From Bacteroides sp. 43_108 (lineage in GTDB: Bacteria > Bacteroidota > Bacteroidia > Bacteroidales > Bacteroidaceae): a DNA stretch of 59,217 nt. A model generated the notes under the pieces. That model made no database searches. It was not told the origin of the DNA and saw only the letters and a list, made by a program, of their open reading frames with translations. The translations under genes and the position numbers were made by a program. The stretch lies in contig MNQS01000008.1 in NCBI GenBank assembly GCA_001915545.1, positions 1-59,217 on the forward strand. The letters are read 5' to 3'. Positions 49,675 through 58,968 of this stretch are shown in pieces; position 1 is the first letter of the stretch, and each line of letters opens with the position of its first letter.

Positions 49675-50925
49675 TTATTTCGGTCTTGTCTGTCCGTTGC
49701 CCCGTATGGTCCACTTGTATGTAGTTATTTCTTCAAGTCCCATAGGACCGCGTGCATGCAGTTTCTGAGTGCTTATGCCTATTTCTGCACCCAGTCCGAA
49801 CTGTGCTCCGTCGGTGAATGATGTCGGTGCGTTGACGTATACGCAGGCCGCGTCAACATTTTTCAAGAATTTTTCTGCTGTGTCGTCATTCTCCGTGATG
49901 ATGCATTCGCTGTGTCCCGAACCGTGTCCTGCAATATGTTCCATTGCTTCTTCTGCGTCCTTGACAGTCTTTATTGCCATAGTATAAGATTGGAATTCAG
50001 TTCCGTAGCTTTCTTCTGTGGCTTCTTTCAGCAGTTCTTCCGGATATTTCCCTTTTAGAACATTGATGGCTGGAGCATCGGCATATATAAGCACGTTGCT
50101 TGCGATGAGAGGTTCGCACAGTGCCGGCAGATCCATAAGTCTTTCGGCATTTATTATCGTGCAGTCGAGCGCATTGCACACGCTGACCCTTCTTGTCTTG
50201 GCATTGTTGATGATGGCTTTGCCCTTCTCCAGGTCGCCGTCCTTGTCGAAATATGCATGGCACACGCCTGCACCGGTTTCTATGACAGGCACGCTGGCTT
50301 CGTCGCGTACGAATTTTATCAGTCTTGAACTGCCGCGCGGAATTACCACGTCGATATATCCGTTTGCATGCAGCATCTCGGCTGTAGCCTCATGTGTCGC
50401 AGGCAGCAGCTCAATGGTGTGTTCATCCACGTTGTGCCTTCTGAGTACTTCCTTTATGAGTGCCACAGCCTCTCTGTTGGAGCAGTCGGCATCCTTGCCG
50501 CCCTTCAGCACGCAGGCACTTCCGCTCTTGAGACACAGCGAAAACACATCGAATGTCACGTTTGGTCTTGCCTCGTATACGATGCCTATTACTCCGAACG
50601 GAACGCTTACCTTCTTCAGTTTCAGCCCGTTGGGAAGTGTCCTTTCCATGAGTGTGCGTCCGAGCGGACTTGCCAGTTTGGCCACGTTGCGCATGTCGCC
50701 GGCAATTCCTTCGATGCGTCCTTCTGTCAGTTTGAGGCGGTCGTACATCGGATTTTCCTTATCCATCCTTTCGAGATCCTTCGCGTTTTCGGCCAGTATC
50801 CTGTCTGCCTGCTTCTCTATCTCGTCGGCAGTATCGTTCAGAATACAGTTTATTTCTTTTTCATCGAGCGTGGCCAGGCTCCTTCCGGCCTTTTTTGCCT
50901 GCTCAAATATAGTTTTCAGATTCAT
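49675..50925 (-). CDS. proA: Glutamate-5-semialdehyde dehydrogenase (gamma-glutamyl phosphate reductase)
   Basis: Second step of proline synthesis: NADPH reduction of gamma-glutamyl phosphate. The 416-residue protein shows the aldehyde-dehydrogenase fold motifs [29 protein letters not shown] and the catalytic Cys in [11 protein letters not shown]. It lies 25 bp downstream of proB on the same strand, a proBA operon. Its 3' end is only 12 bp from that of the convergent regulator, with no terminator between. Confidence 0.95.
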   Translation of the reverse strand: MNLKTIFEQAKKAGRSLATLDEKEINCILNDTADEIEKQADRILAENAKDLERMDKENPMYDRLKLTEGRIEGIAGDMRNVAKLASPLGRTLMERTLPNGLKLKKVSVPFGVIGIVYEARPNVTFDVFSLCLKSGSACVLKGGKDADCSNREAVALIKEVLRRHNVDEHTIELLPATHEATAEMLHANGYIDVVIPRGSSRLIKFVRDEASVPVIETGAGVCHAYFDKDGDLEKGKAIINNAKTRRVSVCNALDCTIINAERLMDLPALCEPLIASNVLIYADAPAINVLKGKYPEELLKEATEESYGTEFQSYTMAIKTVKDAEEAMEHIAGHGSGHSECIITENDDTAEKFLKNVDAACVYVNAPTSFTDGAQFGLGAEIGISTQKLHARGPMGLEEITTYKWTIRGNGQTRPK

Positions 50926-50950
50926 GTTCTTCTATTTATTCTTCTTGTTT

Positions 50951-52024
50951 TTACTCAGTGTAGAGATAGTCGTAGTGCACCAGCGGTTTGCAGTCGCGCT
51001 TGCCTAGCACCTTTCGTGCCTCTTCGCTGTCGTAGCCTATGCGTCCCACTCCGATTTCATTTCCTGCTTCATCGAGGATTCTTACAATGTCATTGTGTTC
51101 GAAGTCGCCGTCGACAGCCGTTGCACCCACAGGCAGTATGCTCACCGCCTTTCCGCTTCTCACCATGTCGGCCGCGCCTTTGTTCAGGTGTATGGCTCCT
51201 TTGGCAAATCCTCCGCTGTGTGCAATCCATTTCTTTACGCTCGACACGTTCTGTCCTGACGGGATGAACTCCGTGCAGCGCGTGTTCTCGTTTCGTTCCA
51301 TCAGTTCCAGAAGAATATTGTCGCGTTTGCCGTTGGCAATGACGACGGCAATGCCCTCATCGGCAACCATTCTTGCAATCTTGTTCTTTGTTGTCATGCC
51401 GCCGCGTCCGAATCCCGATTTTTCTGCCGATATGTATTCCGACAGGTCCCTGCCCGGTTCCACATATCTTATCAGTTCTGCACCCTCCGTGCCCGGTTTG
51501 CCTGTGTATATGCCGTCAATGTTGCTGAGTATGATGAGCATCTGCGAATCCATCATGGTTGCTATGAGCCCCGACAGCTCGTCGTTGTCTGTGAACATCA
51601 GTTCCGTGACCGAAATAGTGTCGTTCTCGTTCACAATGGGTACCACACCGTTGTCAAGCATCACCATCATGCAGTTGCGCTGGTTCAGGTAGTGCCCCCT
51701 CGAACCGAAGCTCTCCTTCGTCGTCAGCACCTGTCCTGTGGCTATGCCGTGTTCGCGGAACAGCTCGTAGTAGCGGTTGATGAGTTTAGCCTGTCCCACG
51801 GCAGAGTAGAGCTGACGTTGGTCCACGCTGTCAAGTTTCTTGTCGAGGTGCAGTTCGCTTCTTCCGCTGGCCACGGCGCCCGACGAAACAAGTATTACCT
51901 CCGTGCCCATCTTTCTCAATTCTGCCACCTGGTCGACTATGGCCGACATGCGTGTCACGTCGAGTGTGCCGTCTTTTCTGGTGAGCACATTGCTGCCTAT
52001 TTTTATGGTTATTCTGTTGTTCAT
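50951..52024 (-). CDS. proB: Glutamate 5-kinase
   Basis: First step of proline synthesis. The 357-residue protein has the amino-acid-kinase domain (ITIKIGSNVLTRKDG; LVSSGAVASGRSEL; NENDTISVTEL; GRGGMTTKNKIARM) and a C-terminal PUA domain (GALHLN-like GAIHLNKGAADMV, SILPVGATAVDGDFEHND). The PUA-containing form is usually the feedback-inhibited one. A TAAATTTG -7-like box on the minus strand (52055-52048) lies just upstream of its start. Confidence 0.95.
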   Translation of the reverse strand: MNNRITIKIGSNVLTRKDGTLDVTRMSAIVDQVAELRKMGTEVILVSSGAVASGRSELHLDKKLDSVDQRQLYSAVGQAKLINRYYELFREHGIATGQVLTTKESFGSRGHYLNQRNCMMVMLDNGVVPIVNENDTISVTELMFTDNDELSGLIATMMDSQMLIILSNIDGIYTGKPGTEGAELIRYVEPGRDLSEYISAEKSGFGRGGMTTKNKIARMVADEGIAVVIANGKRDNILLELMERNENTRCTEFIPSGQNVSSVKKWIAHSGGFAKGAIHLNKGAADMVRSGKAVSILPVGATAVDGDFEHNDIVRILDEAGNEIGVGRIGYDSEEARKVLGKRDCKPLVHYDYLYTE

Positions 52025-52157
52025 CTCAAAAACTTATTGTTTGTTGCAAATTTATGCAATATAAGCGTAAATAATAATTTTTTGCAGCCAAAAAACTCTT
52101 ATCTGTATCATTCGTGGCTTTTGTCGCATATCTCCTTGTGGGGTATATCTGACATTG

Positions 52158-52267
52158 CAGGCGCTCACATTCAACATTCCGGGGGCTCGCGGATAAATTT
52201 CCGAGCCCTCGGAAATAAATTTGTGAGCCCTCGCATCTTTTTTTGTGAGCCTTCATGCATATTGTGG
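52158..52267. repeat. 22-bp periodic intergenic array, copy C (5 units)
   Basis: Five exact 22-bp units begin at 52158, 52180, 52202, 52224 and 52246, with cores CAGGCGCTCAC, CGGGGGCTCGC, CGAGCCCTCGG, TGAGCCCTCGC and TGAGCCTTCAT. Second halves are AT-rich, and units 2-4 end in ATTTC, ATTTG and TTTTG. This is the best-preserved of the three arrays. It occupies the divergent gap between proB and the GH128-like gene. Confidence 0.85.
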
Positions 52268-52620
52268 AACGGCATATCTGTTTATACATTTGTTTTGCGC
52301 TATATATAATAAGGTATATAATAATTGGGTTGTTCAGGTTGTTGCATCATGCTCTTTCCAGAGGGCCAACTTCAATCGATTTAAAATTTCAAATTGCTCA
52401 TATTGAACACTAAATGTCGCATATTGTGTATAATTGGTTAAAAATGCCTAATGATTTTTTGTTTTAGCGTAGCATATACATTCAAAAATGAAATATTTTT
52501 GTATTATTGCATACCCAATAAGCTATTTAGTAGGGTAATAGAGAGAAACTGTGACTTTAGATTTAAGGAATATGAAAAATAGCCTTTTTATATTCTTTGT
52601 TATATTCTGAACTTAAAAAA
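52268..52620. other. AT-rich upstream region of the GH128-like gene
   Basis: About 350 bp with no gene that I can support. It holds a -7-like TATTTTTG at 52494-52501 without a matching -33 box, and a 12-codon frame at 52572-52610 (MKNSLFIFFVIF) overlapping the start region. CATATTG occurs twice about 21 bp apart near 52400-52430. No riboswitch was recognised. Confidence 0.4.
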
Positions 52621-55413
52621 ATGGGTATGATTTTTGGATACTTGAAACCTAAACATCTATTGTTCTCTGCCGCACTTCTGTCTGCTTCTTATCTGAATGC
52701 AGCCAATGACAAGACAACTGTCGAGCAGGTGACTTCTTCAGTAACTGTCTCCACCGAGACAGATTACCACATCACCGATGCATCGCAGCCTTTCGGCATG
52801 GCGGGAAGCATAGATATCACAAATGAGAATGCTGTCGTGGTGTTCGACAACATCAAGCCTTCAAAGGTGATAAGCACTTACCTGGCCAATATTTATGTCA
52901 ACGGCCAGCCTGCCGTCAACGACGAAAATGTCAGAGTGTGTATCTACACAAACGGTGCATGCGTATATCCTCACAAGGGTACAGGATATACTCCGCTGAC
53001 AGTGTATACAGAAAAGGACTATGCAGGAGAAAGCAAGGGCGATTTCACACCTAATACTTATTATAAGTCCCTCGGAGCTTTTGACAATGCGATAAAGTCT
53101 TTCAAGCTCAAGCGCGGATACATGGTTACGCTTGCAACTTCTTCGGACGGAACAGGCTACAGCCGGTGCTTCATTGCGCAGGACGAGGACCTTGAAGTAT
53201 CCGAACTGCCGAACCTGCTGAAGAATAAGGTTTCTTTCATAAGAGTACTCCCTTGGCAGAATATATCAAAGAAAGGTAATGCTGGTTCTGACTTTACTCA
53301 GATTTCCATGCTCAACTGTACATGGTTCTACGGATGGGATGCAGGAAACAACAGCCAGACAGACTTCGAATATGTGCCTCACCGCCACCATATCGGATGG
53401 CCTTCATATTCACAAATCAACGAGAGGGTGAATGTTACACACGTTTTGGGAAACAACGAGCCTGACAACGGTGCAGACACGGGCGAGCAGGAGGTGGACC
53501 CGGAAGCGGTCTACAACGACTGGACGAACATGCTCCAGTCAGGACTTCGTATAGGTTCGCCTGCCGTTGCAAGCAACATCACCGGATGGCTTCAGCCTTT
53601 CATGGAACTCTGCGATGCCAACAATCTGCGTGTAGACTTCATAGCCGCTCACTGCTACTGGTACAACAGCGGAAGCTCATACAACAGCAACATAAACTGG
53701 TATTATAGTCTGTTCAAACGTCCGATATGGATTACAGAGTTCAACTACGGAGCCAACTGGACAGGCGAGACATGGCCGGATGCCGACCGCAGTGCATCTG
53801 AGGCAAACCAGGCTCACCAGAAAGCCGGACTTTCAAGCATCGTCACTGCGCTCGAAAACAATCCGCATCTCGAACGCTACGCTATATACAACTGGGTTCA
53901 GGACTGCAGAAGCCTCTACCTTAACGGCAGTCTTACTCAGGCCGGCGAATGGTATGCCGACCTCAAATCAAATGTTGCATACACCGGAGGCGACGGATAT
54001 GTGCCTGTATGGAACTACAAGTCTCCTGCAGACCTCGAACTCGATTACTCCAGAGTCAGCAAGAGAGCAAGCTTTACCTGGACGACAAAGAACGGCGAAC
54101 AGACCGATTCAATGTGGCTGGAGAGAAAAACATCGTCTGATTCCGACTATCTGCCGATAGCAAAATTCGGAAGCGGCGAAAAGGGCTCTTTCTCATACCA
54201 GTATGACGACCTTGACGGTGTCAGCGGCATTGTGAAATATCGTGTGCACAGCTTCGATTCTGACGGACGGGACAGATATTCAGGCGAAGTATCTCTCTCA
54301 ATAGGCGCCGCGCAGGGCGACAAGACCATGCAGTACGGCGAACTCAACATAAGCAATACAGAAGAGATTTCAACTGACTTTGTTGAGACATTCGACGAGA
54401 CTCCTGCTGTATTCATGGGTATATGTACTTACAAGAATTCACAGGTGGGAGTTGCCAATCTGTTGACTTCAATCACTACTTCAAGGTTCACATACAATGT
54501 GCTTCCTTGGGAATATGCTTCTTCGCAGACTATTGCAAATGCAGAAACTATTCCTTTCATGGCTATGCCTCTCGGAAACACAACTTACGGTGACATGGAT
54601 GTAGAAGTAGGTACATTCAAGGCAAACAGCGATACTGTTGAGGTAACATTTACAGAAGCATTCCCTGAAGGCGTTACGCCTGTCATAATTTCAGAGCTCC
54701 GTAATCCAGTTCTTAAGACAAATGCCATATCTATAAAGACGTTTGACGTAACCAACGAAGGATTCAAGTGCAAGCTCATGTATGAATATGGTGTCAACAA
54801 GAATATTGCTGTAAATCTCAACGTTGTATATATGGCGGTTACACCGGGTACACACAATCTCGGAAATGGAAAGATCCTCTCTGCAGGATTTGGTAACAAC
54901 GACCTTTACTCAACAATCTTCAAGTCCGAGACATTTACAGTAAATACTCCGGAAGGTGAACAGCAACTTAAGCTCTACAATCCTTTGATTTTCGGAGCTT
55001 TGCAGACTTGCAACATCGATGCTGCTACTATCGTTCGTCAGCACTCTCTGGTGACTGAAGAGGATGAAGAAGGTAATGAGTACGTGACAAGTGCGCGTAT
55101 CGTACGTCAGGTAGACAAGTCGAATACAACGGTTAAAAACAATTCTGCTTCTGCTGATAAATTCGGATGGATTACTCTCAGCGATGATCCTGACTATGAT
55201 CCTAGCACAGGCATTGGCGATGTTGTGACTGTTGTATCTGACGAGAACCCTCTCGAAGTAAGTGTTGTCAACAGAATCATATATGTTGAAAACGCTGAAA
55301 ATTATGAAGTTTACACTGTAAATGGTATGAAGGTTGCTGCAAACGCAAGCCAGGAACCTGGTATCTATGTGGTACGTTCTGGAAACAGATCGGCTAAGGT
55401 TATGGTGAAGTAA
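52621..55413 (+). CDS. Secreted GH128-like glycanase with C-terminal sorting-like domain
   Basis: A 930-residue exported protein. The signal peptide is KPKHLLFSAALLSASYLNA. After an N-terminal beta domain, residues about 200-460 form a TIM-barrel like the Asl1/GH128 family: LGNNEPDN with Glu280 as likely acid/base, HCYWYNSG, and WITEFNYG with Glu373 as likely nucleophile. GH128 enzymes act on beta-1,3-glucans. A fibronectin-like domain follows (SKRASFTWTTKNGEQTDSMW), then two beta-rich domains, then a C-terminal end YEVYTVNGMKVAA...GIYVVRSGN...KVMVK like those of T9SS cargo. The start is ATG 52621 (or 52627). The activity is inferred from family resemblance only. Confidence 0.75.
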   Translation: MGMIFGYLKPKHLLFSAALLSASYLNAANDKTTVEQVTSSVTVSTETDYHITDASQPFGMAGSIDITNENAVVVFDNIKPSKVISTYLANIYVNGQPAVNDENVRVCIYTNGACVYPHKGTGYTPLTVYTEKDYAGESKGDFTPNTYYKSLGAFDNAIKSFKLKRGYMVTLATSSDGTGYSRCFIAQDEDLEVSELPNLLKNKVSFIRVLPWQNISKKGNAGSDFTQISMLNCTWFYGWDAGNNSQTDFEYVPHRHHIGWPSYSQINERVNVTHVLGNNEPDNGADTGEQEVDPEAVYNDWTNMLQSGLRIGSPAVASNITGWLQPFMELCDANNLRVDFIAAHCYWYNSGSSYNSNINWYYSLFKRPIWITEFNYGANWTGETWPDADRSASEANQAHQKAGLSSIVTALENNPHLERYAIYNWVQDCRSLYLNGSLTQAGEWYADLKSNVAYTGGDGYVPVWNYKSPADLELDYSRVSKRASFTWTTKNGEQTDSMWLERKTSSDSDYLPIAKFGSGEKGSFSYQYDDLDGVSGIVKYRVHSFDSDGRDRYSGEVSLSIGAAQGDKTMQYGELNISNTEEISTDFVETFDETPAVFMGICTYKNSQVGVANLLTSITTSRFTYNVLPWEYASSQTIANAETIPFMAMPLGNTTYGDMDVEVGTFKANSDTVEVTFTEAFPEGVTPVIISELRNPVLKTNAISIKTFDVTNEGFKCKLMYEYGVNKNIAVNLNVVYMAVTPGTHNLGNGKILSAGFGNNDLYSTIFKSETFTVNTPEGEQQLKLYNPLIFGALQTCNIDAATIVRQHSLVTEEDEEGNEYVTSARIVRQVDKSNTTVKNNSASADKFGWITLSDDPDYDPSTGIGDVVTVVSDENPLEVSVVNRIIYVENAENYEVYTVNGMKVAANASQEPGIYVVRSGNRSAKVMVK

Positions 55414-55431
55414 TTCTGAAACTTATATAAT

Positions 55432-55468
55432 CTGTAGGTCTTCAAATAGAACTTTGGGAGGCCTGCAG
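55432..55468 (+). other. Hairpin after the GH128-like gene
   Basis: CTGTAGGTCT (55432-55441) pairs with AGGCCTGCAG (55459-55468) using two G-T pairs. The following sequence is ATATTATAG, not a clean U-tract, so it may be a weak terminator or an mRNA-end stem. Confidence 0.4.
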
Positions 55469-55579
55469 ATATTATAGATAATATAAGTATACCTTGCATA
55501 ACTTAAACCTTAACAGATTTAATGATGTAGGTATATAATTTAATCCTTTTACTAACAACTAACAACTTAACTAAAAACA

Positions 55580-58500
55580 ATGAAAAAACTGTTATCTATG
55601 GCCGCCATATTGGCGGTAAGTGCAACTTCTTATGTTGCACAGGCACAGATGACCAATGAAGACCTTCAGGCTGGTGACACAGTTGAATTTGAAGGTAAAA
55701 AATGGTTGGTGGGCCCTAATATTGTAACAAATCCTTCTTTCAACGATGTAACTGAAGACGGAAAGGTTACAGGTTGGACTGTAGGAGGTAATAACACATT
55801 TAAAACCCAGTCTGATTATGACGCTCTTGCAGAGGATGCAAGTTATAAGCAGATGTATCTCAGCAGCGGTTTTACTGCTTATACAGAAGGTGGTTTTGAC
55901 GGTGGTGCATATATCAGGTCAAACGGTTCTGGTGGAGCTGATGCTTCAAGTTCTATAGTTCAGAGATGGAACATCGAACCTGGTTTCAAGTACTATTTCA
56001 CATTCTGGATGAGAGGACAGGGAGCCAACAATCAGTATGTACCTTGTGTATCAATTACTCCTGAAAAATCAAAGTGCGGAGGAATGAATGAGCTTAAAGG
56101 TTTGGATGAACCTGGCAAACTTCACAATGGTACTACTCTTCTTGGAAAGAATGGAGATGATTTAAGTGAATCATCTTACGGTTACTCTAATTACATTGAT
56201 AATGACACTTGGGCTCAGACAAGTATCTTCTTCAATTCAGAAAATAATATATATCTTCAGTTCAACTCTCGTTGGATGACTAGTACAACATGTTTGGACG
56301 GATTCTATCTCGCAAAACTGTATGATATAGAAACCACTTCAAAGCTTGATATTTTGAAAATTCAGATGCGTGCAGCTTTGGAAAATGCTTTGATTTATGC
56401 AGAAACTTTGAATGATTATCCTGGTTTGCAGAATCCGTTGTATGATTTGGAGATGTTCTACGGTGATGATTCTATGATTGAAACTGAGGAAGATGCTTTG
56501 AATGCAACTGCAGAAATTAAAAATACTGTAAAAGATGTCGAGAATGCGGTGCTTAATGCAGCTGAGGTTCAGAAGCTCTTTACGAAAATTGAAAATCTCA
56601 TCACTAATACAGCTTATGATGGCATAGATGCATTGACAGATGCTTATTATGCTATTTATGATACTTATGATCCAGAAGCTTGGAGCATTGAAGATTATAG
56701 TTCAGCTGTAGAATCATTGAGTAAAGCTGTAAATGATTATTATTATTCGCAGTCATATTCAGATGACAATCCTGCAGACTACACATTCTTGGTAAGCACT
56801 CCGCAGTTCTGTATAGAGGAGGCTGAACCAACAATAGTTGATGGCGTGTTTAACTATCCTAATGTTGCAAACTATACAAATGGACAGTCTAATTCCGACA
56901 GTTCTTCTGAAGGTTGGTATAAAGGTGCTTTCACTGATGGAGACCAGAGACTTAACTATGTTCAGCAGAGAATGTGTTGGAATGCATGGGCTACAAGTTT
57001 CGATGAGGTAAGTATCAACCAAGATATTGAAGGAATTCCTAATGGATACTATACTGTTTCTGCAGACCTTACAACTCAAGCTGGATGTGTAACAGATCAG
57101 CGTGTATATGCTAAGTCTGCATTAAGCGAGGCTGAGTCTGCTTCAATGAATGCTGACAATGTATATTGGATGGTTGAAGAGCCATATGAAGGAAAGTGGG
57201 AAACTTTGACTTCTGCAAAGGTTATGGTTTCTGACGGTAAGATTACTATTGGTGCTAAGGGTACAGGTGATAACGAACACCTTCCAACAGAATTCGGTGG
57301 TACAAAAGAAGACCACAGAAGAGGATGGTTCTGCGTAACAAATTTCAAGCTCCACTATTATGGTCCTCTTTCTGAGGAAGATACAAAGGCTGCATTTGAG
57401 AAGAGAATTGCTGAATTGCAGGCTCAGTGCGACACTATGACATTTAAGGCTGATAAGGCTGCTTATCAGGATTCTATCAACAAGTACAAGACTGCTTCTA
57501 GCATTGATGAAATGAACGAGGCTCTTGCCGCTCTTGCTGTTGCTCAGACAACTGCTGCTGCTTCTATTTCTAAACAGGTTTCTGTTAAGTCTGGTATCAC
57601 AGCTGCTTTGACTGACTCTATTGACAACGGTGCATACGAAGGTGACTACCTCACTATGGCTACTAAGTTCCGCGATTGCATGTTGAATGAAATCAATGCT
57701 GAAGATGCAACTTACACTGAAATGGACAGCATCGTACAGATTCTGTACAGCTTCCGTGACAGCTATGTACCAACACTCGTTGAAGCACGTGCTCTCGTTG
57801 TAACTGATTCTGAGGCTAAGGCTGTTCTTGATAAGAACATCAATGATCAGGTTACAGACTTCACTACAATGGAAGCCCTTCCTCTTCAGACTAAGGTTGA
57901 GAAGTATGTTGCTGATCTCGAAACTGCGATGGCTGAGTGTGAGGCATTCAATCTCTTCCAGTCAGGAGCTAAGGATTATACTTCAATGATTGTTAACTCT
58001 GATATTACTAATTCTAGCAGCAACAGCATAACTGGTTGGAATGTTACTGTCGTGAATGGTAATACTCATTCAAATAGCGAGCAGCAGGTTGACGGTAATA
58101 CGAGCGGACGCTATATTGACTCTTGGAATGGAACTGCAGGTGCTCTGCTCTACAATGCATACCAGACAATCAACTATCTGCCGAACGGTACTTACAAGCT
58201 TGAGGCTATGACTCGTACTTCTGGTGATACAGGTGCTTACTTGTATGCAATGGCAGACGGGGATTCAACAACTACTAAGCTTTCTTTGATTGAACTTGAG
58301 ACAATGAACATCACAGAGCTTGGTGGTCCTTACAACAGTATGGGCGAAGATTCGATTGCCACAGTTATGGATACTTACGGTTCAATCTTTGCAGACGTTT
58401 ATAAGAGAACCGACGGCGGTGCTACTGCAACTGAAGCTGAAGCCGATACATTGAATGCTAATGGAGGCAAGGGCCGAGGCTGGCACTACACTAACCTCGA

Positions 58501-58849
58501 AATCGAGGTCAAGAACCACGTTCTCACTATCGGTGTCACTACTGACTCTACATTCACTGAGAAATATGGTGGCGAGCCGTTTACAGGTACTTGGTTCTCT
58601 GCCGACAACTTCACATTGAAGATGATTGCTGAAGGTGACAACTCAGATTGGAACCCTACAACAGGCATTACTGCTCCAGGTGAGGCTGCCGAGAACGAAC
58701 TCGAAATCAAGGTTGTTGATGGAACAATCGTTTCTAACGGTGAAATCTACAGCTTGAGCGGTGTTCGTGTAGCAAGCGGTTCTAAGGTTCCTGCAGGTGT
58801 ATACATTGTACGTCTCGGTGACCAGAGCAAGAAAGTTCTTGTTAAATAA
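55580..58849 (+). CDS. Secreted protein with three carbohydrate-binding-like modules and a sorting-like C-terminus
   Basis: A 1089-residue exported protein with no recognised catalytic domain. Signal peptide 1-22 (ATSYVAQA). Module 1 at about 45-250 begins IVTNPSFNDV and contains GWTVGGNN; module 2 at about 405-595 has GWYKGAFTDGDQRLNYVQQ and IEGIPNGYYTVSADL; module 3 at about 800-1015 has VNSDITNSSSNSITGWNV and INYLPNGTYKLEAMT. All three look like galactose-binding beta-sandwich folds and are separated by helical FIVAR-like segments (255-345, 600-795). The end (GEIYSLSGVRVAS, GVYIVRLGD, KVLVK) resembles that of the GH128-like neighbour. It is probably a cell-surface glycan-binding partner of that enzyme. 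Confidence 0.7.
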   Translation: MKKLLSMAAILAVSATSYVAQAQMTNEDLQAGDTVEFEGKKWLVGPNIVTNPSFNDVTEDGKVTGWTVGGNNTFKTQSDYDALAEDASYKQMYLSSGFTAYTEGGFDGGAYIRSNGSGGADASSSIVQRWNIEPGFKYYFTFWMRGQGANNQYVPCVSITPEKSKCGGMNELKGLDEPGKLHNGTTLLGKNGDDLSESSYGYSNYIDNDTWAQTSIFFNSENNIYLQFNSRWMTSTTCLDGFYLAKLYDIETTSKLDILKIQMRAALENALIYAETLNDYPGLQNPLYDLEMFYGDDSMIETEEDALNATAEIKNTVKDVENAVLNAAEVQKLFTKIENLITNTAYDGIDALTDAYYAIYDTYDPEAWSIEDYSSAVESLSKAVNDYYYSQSYSDDNPADYTFLVSTPQFCIEEAEPTIVDGVFNYPNVANYTNGQSNSDSSSEGWYKGAFTDGDQRLNYVQQRMCWNAWATSFDEVSINQDIEGIPNGYYTVSADLTTQAGCVTDQRVYAKSALSEAESASMNADNVYWMVEEPYEGKWETLTSAKVMVSDGKITIGAKGTGDNEHLPTEFGGTKEDHRRGWFCVTNFKLHYYGPLSEEDTKAAFEKRIAELQAQCDTMTFKADKAAYQDSINKYKTASSIDEMNEALAALAVAQTTAAASISKQVSVKSGITAALTDSIDNGAYEGDYLTMATKFRDCMLNEINAEDATYTEMDSIVQILYSFRDSYVPTLVEARALVVTDSEAKAVLDKNINDQVTDFTTMEALPLQTKVEKYVADLETAMAECEAFNLFQSGAKDYTSMIVNSDITNSSSNSITGWNVTVVNGNTHSNSEQQVDGNTSGRYIDSWNGTAGALLYNAYQTINYLPNGTYKLEAMTRTSGDTGAYLYAMADGDSTTTKLSLIELETMNITELGGPYNSMGEDSIATVMDTYGSIFADVYKRTDGGATATEAEADTLNANGGKGRGWHYTNLEIEVKNHVLTIGVTTDSTFTEKYGGEPFTGTWFSADNFTLKMIAEGDNSDWNPTTGITAPGEAAENELEIKVVDGTIVSNGEIYSLSGVRVASGSKVPAGVYIVRLGDQSKKVLVK

Positions 58850-58884
58850 TGACTGTTTGACATTAATTCATTAATGAATATTTT

Positions 58885-58918
58885 AAGAGGGTGTGCCGTA
58901 TATACGGTGCACCCTCTT
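58885..58918 (+). terminator. Terminator-like hairpin after the last CDS
   Basis: AAGAGGGTG (58885-58893) pairs with CACCCTCTT (58910-58918), with an inner CCGTA/TACGG stem. This is a very stable structure 35 bp after the stop; the following sequence is only moderately T-rich (CGTTGTTG). Confidence 0.7.
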
Positions 58919-58968
58919 CGTTGTTGTATATATAGTAAGGTGATATTTTTGCATACGGCCTTCCCTTA

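Noticed and set aside
50018..51007. Plus-strand open frame of 329 codons
   Set aside because: Antisense to proA, Ser-rich translation with no motif; proA is unmistakable on the other strand.
52158..52267. CRISPR-like array
   Set aside because: Units are only 22 bp in total, degenerate, with no separate repeat and spacer lengths, and there are no cas genes in the window.
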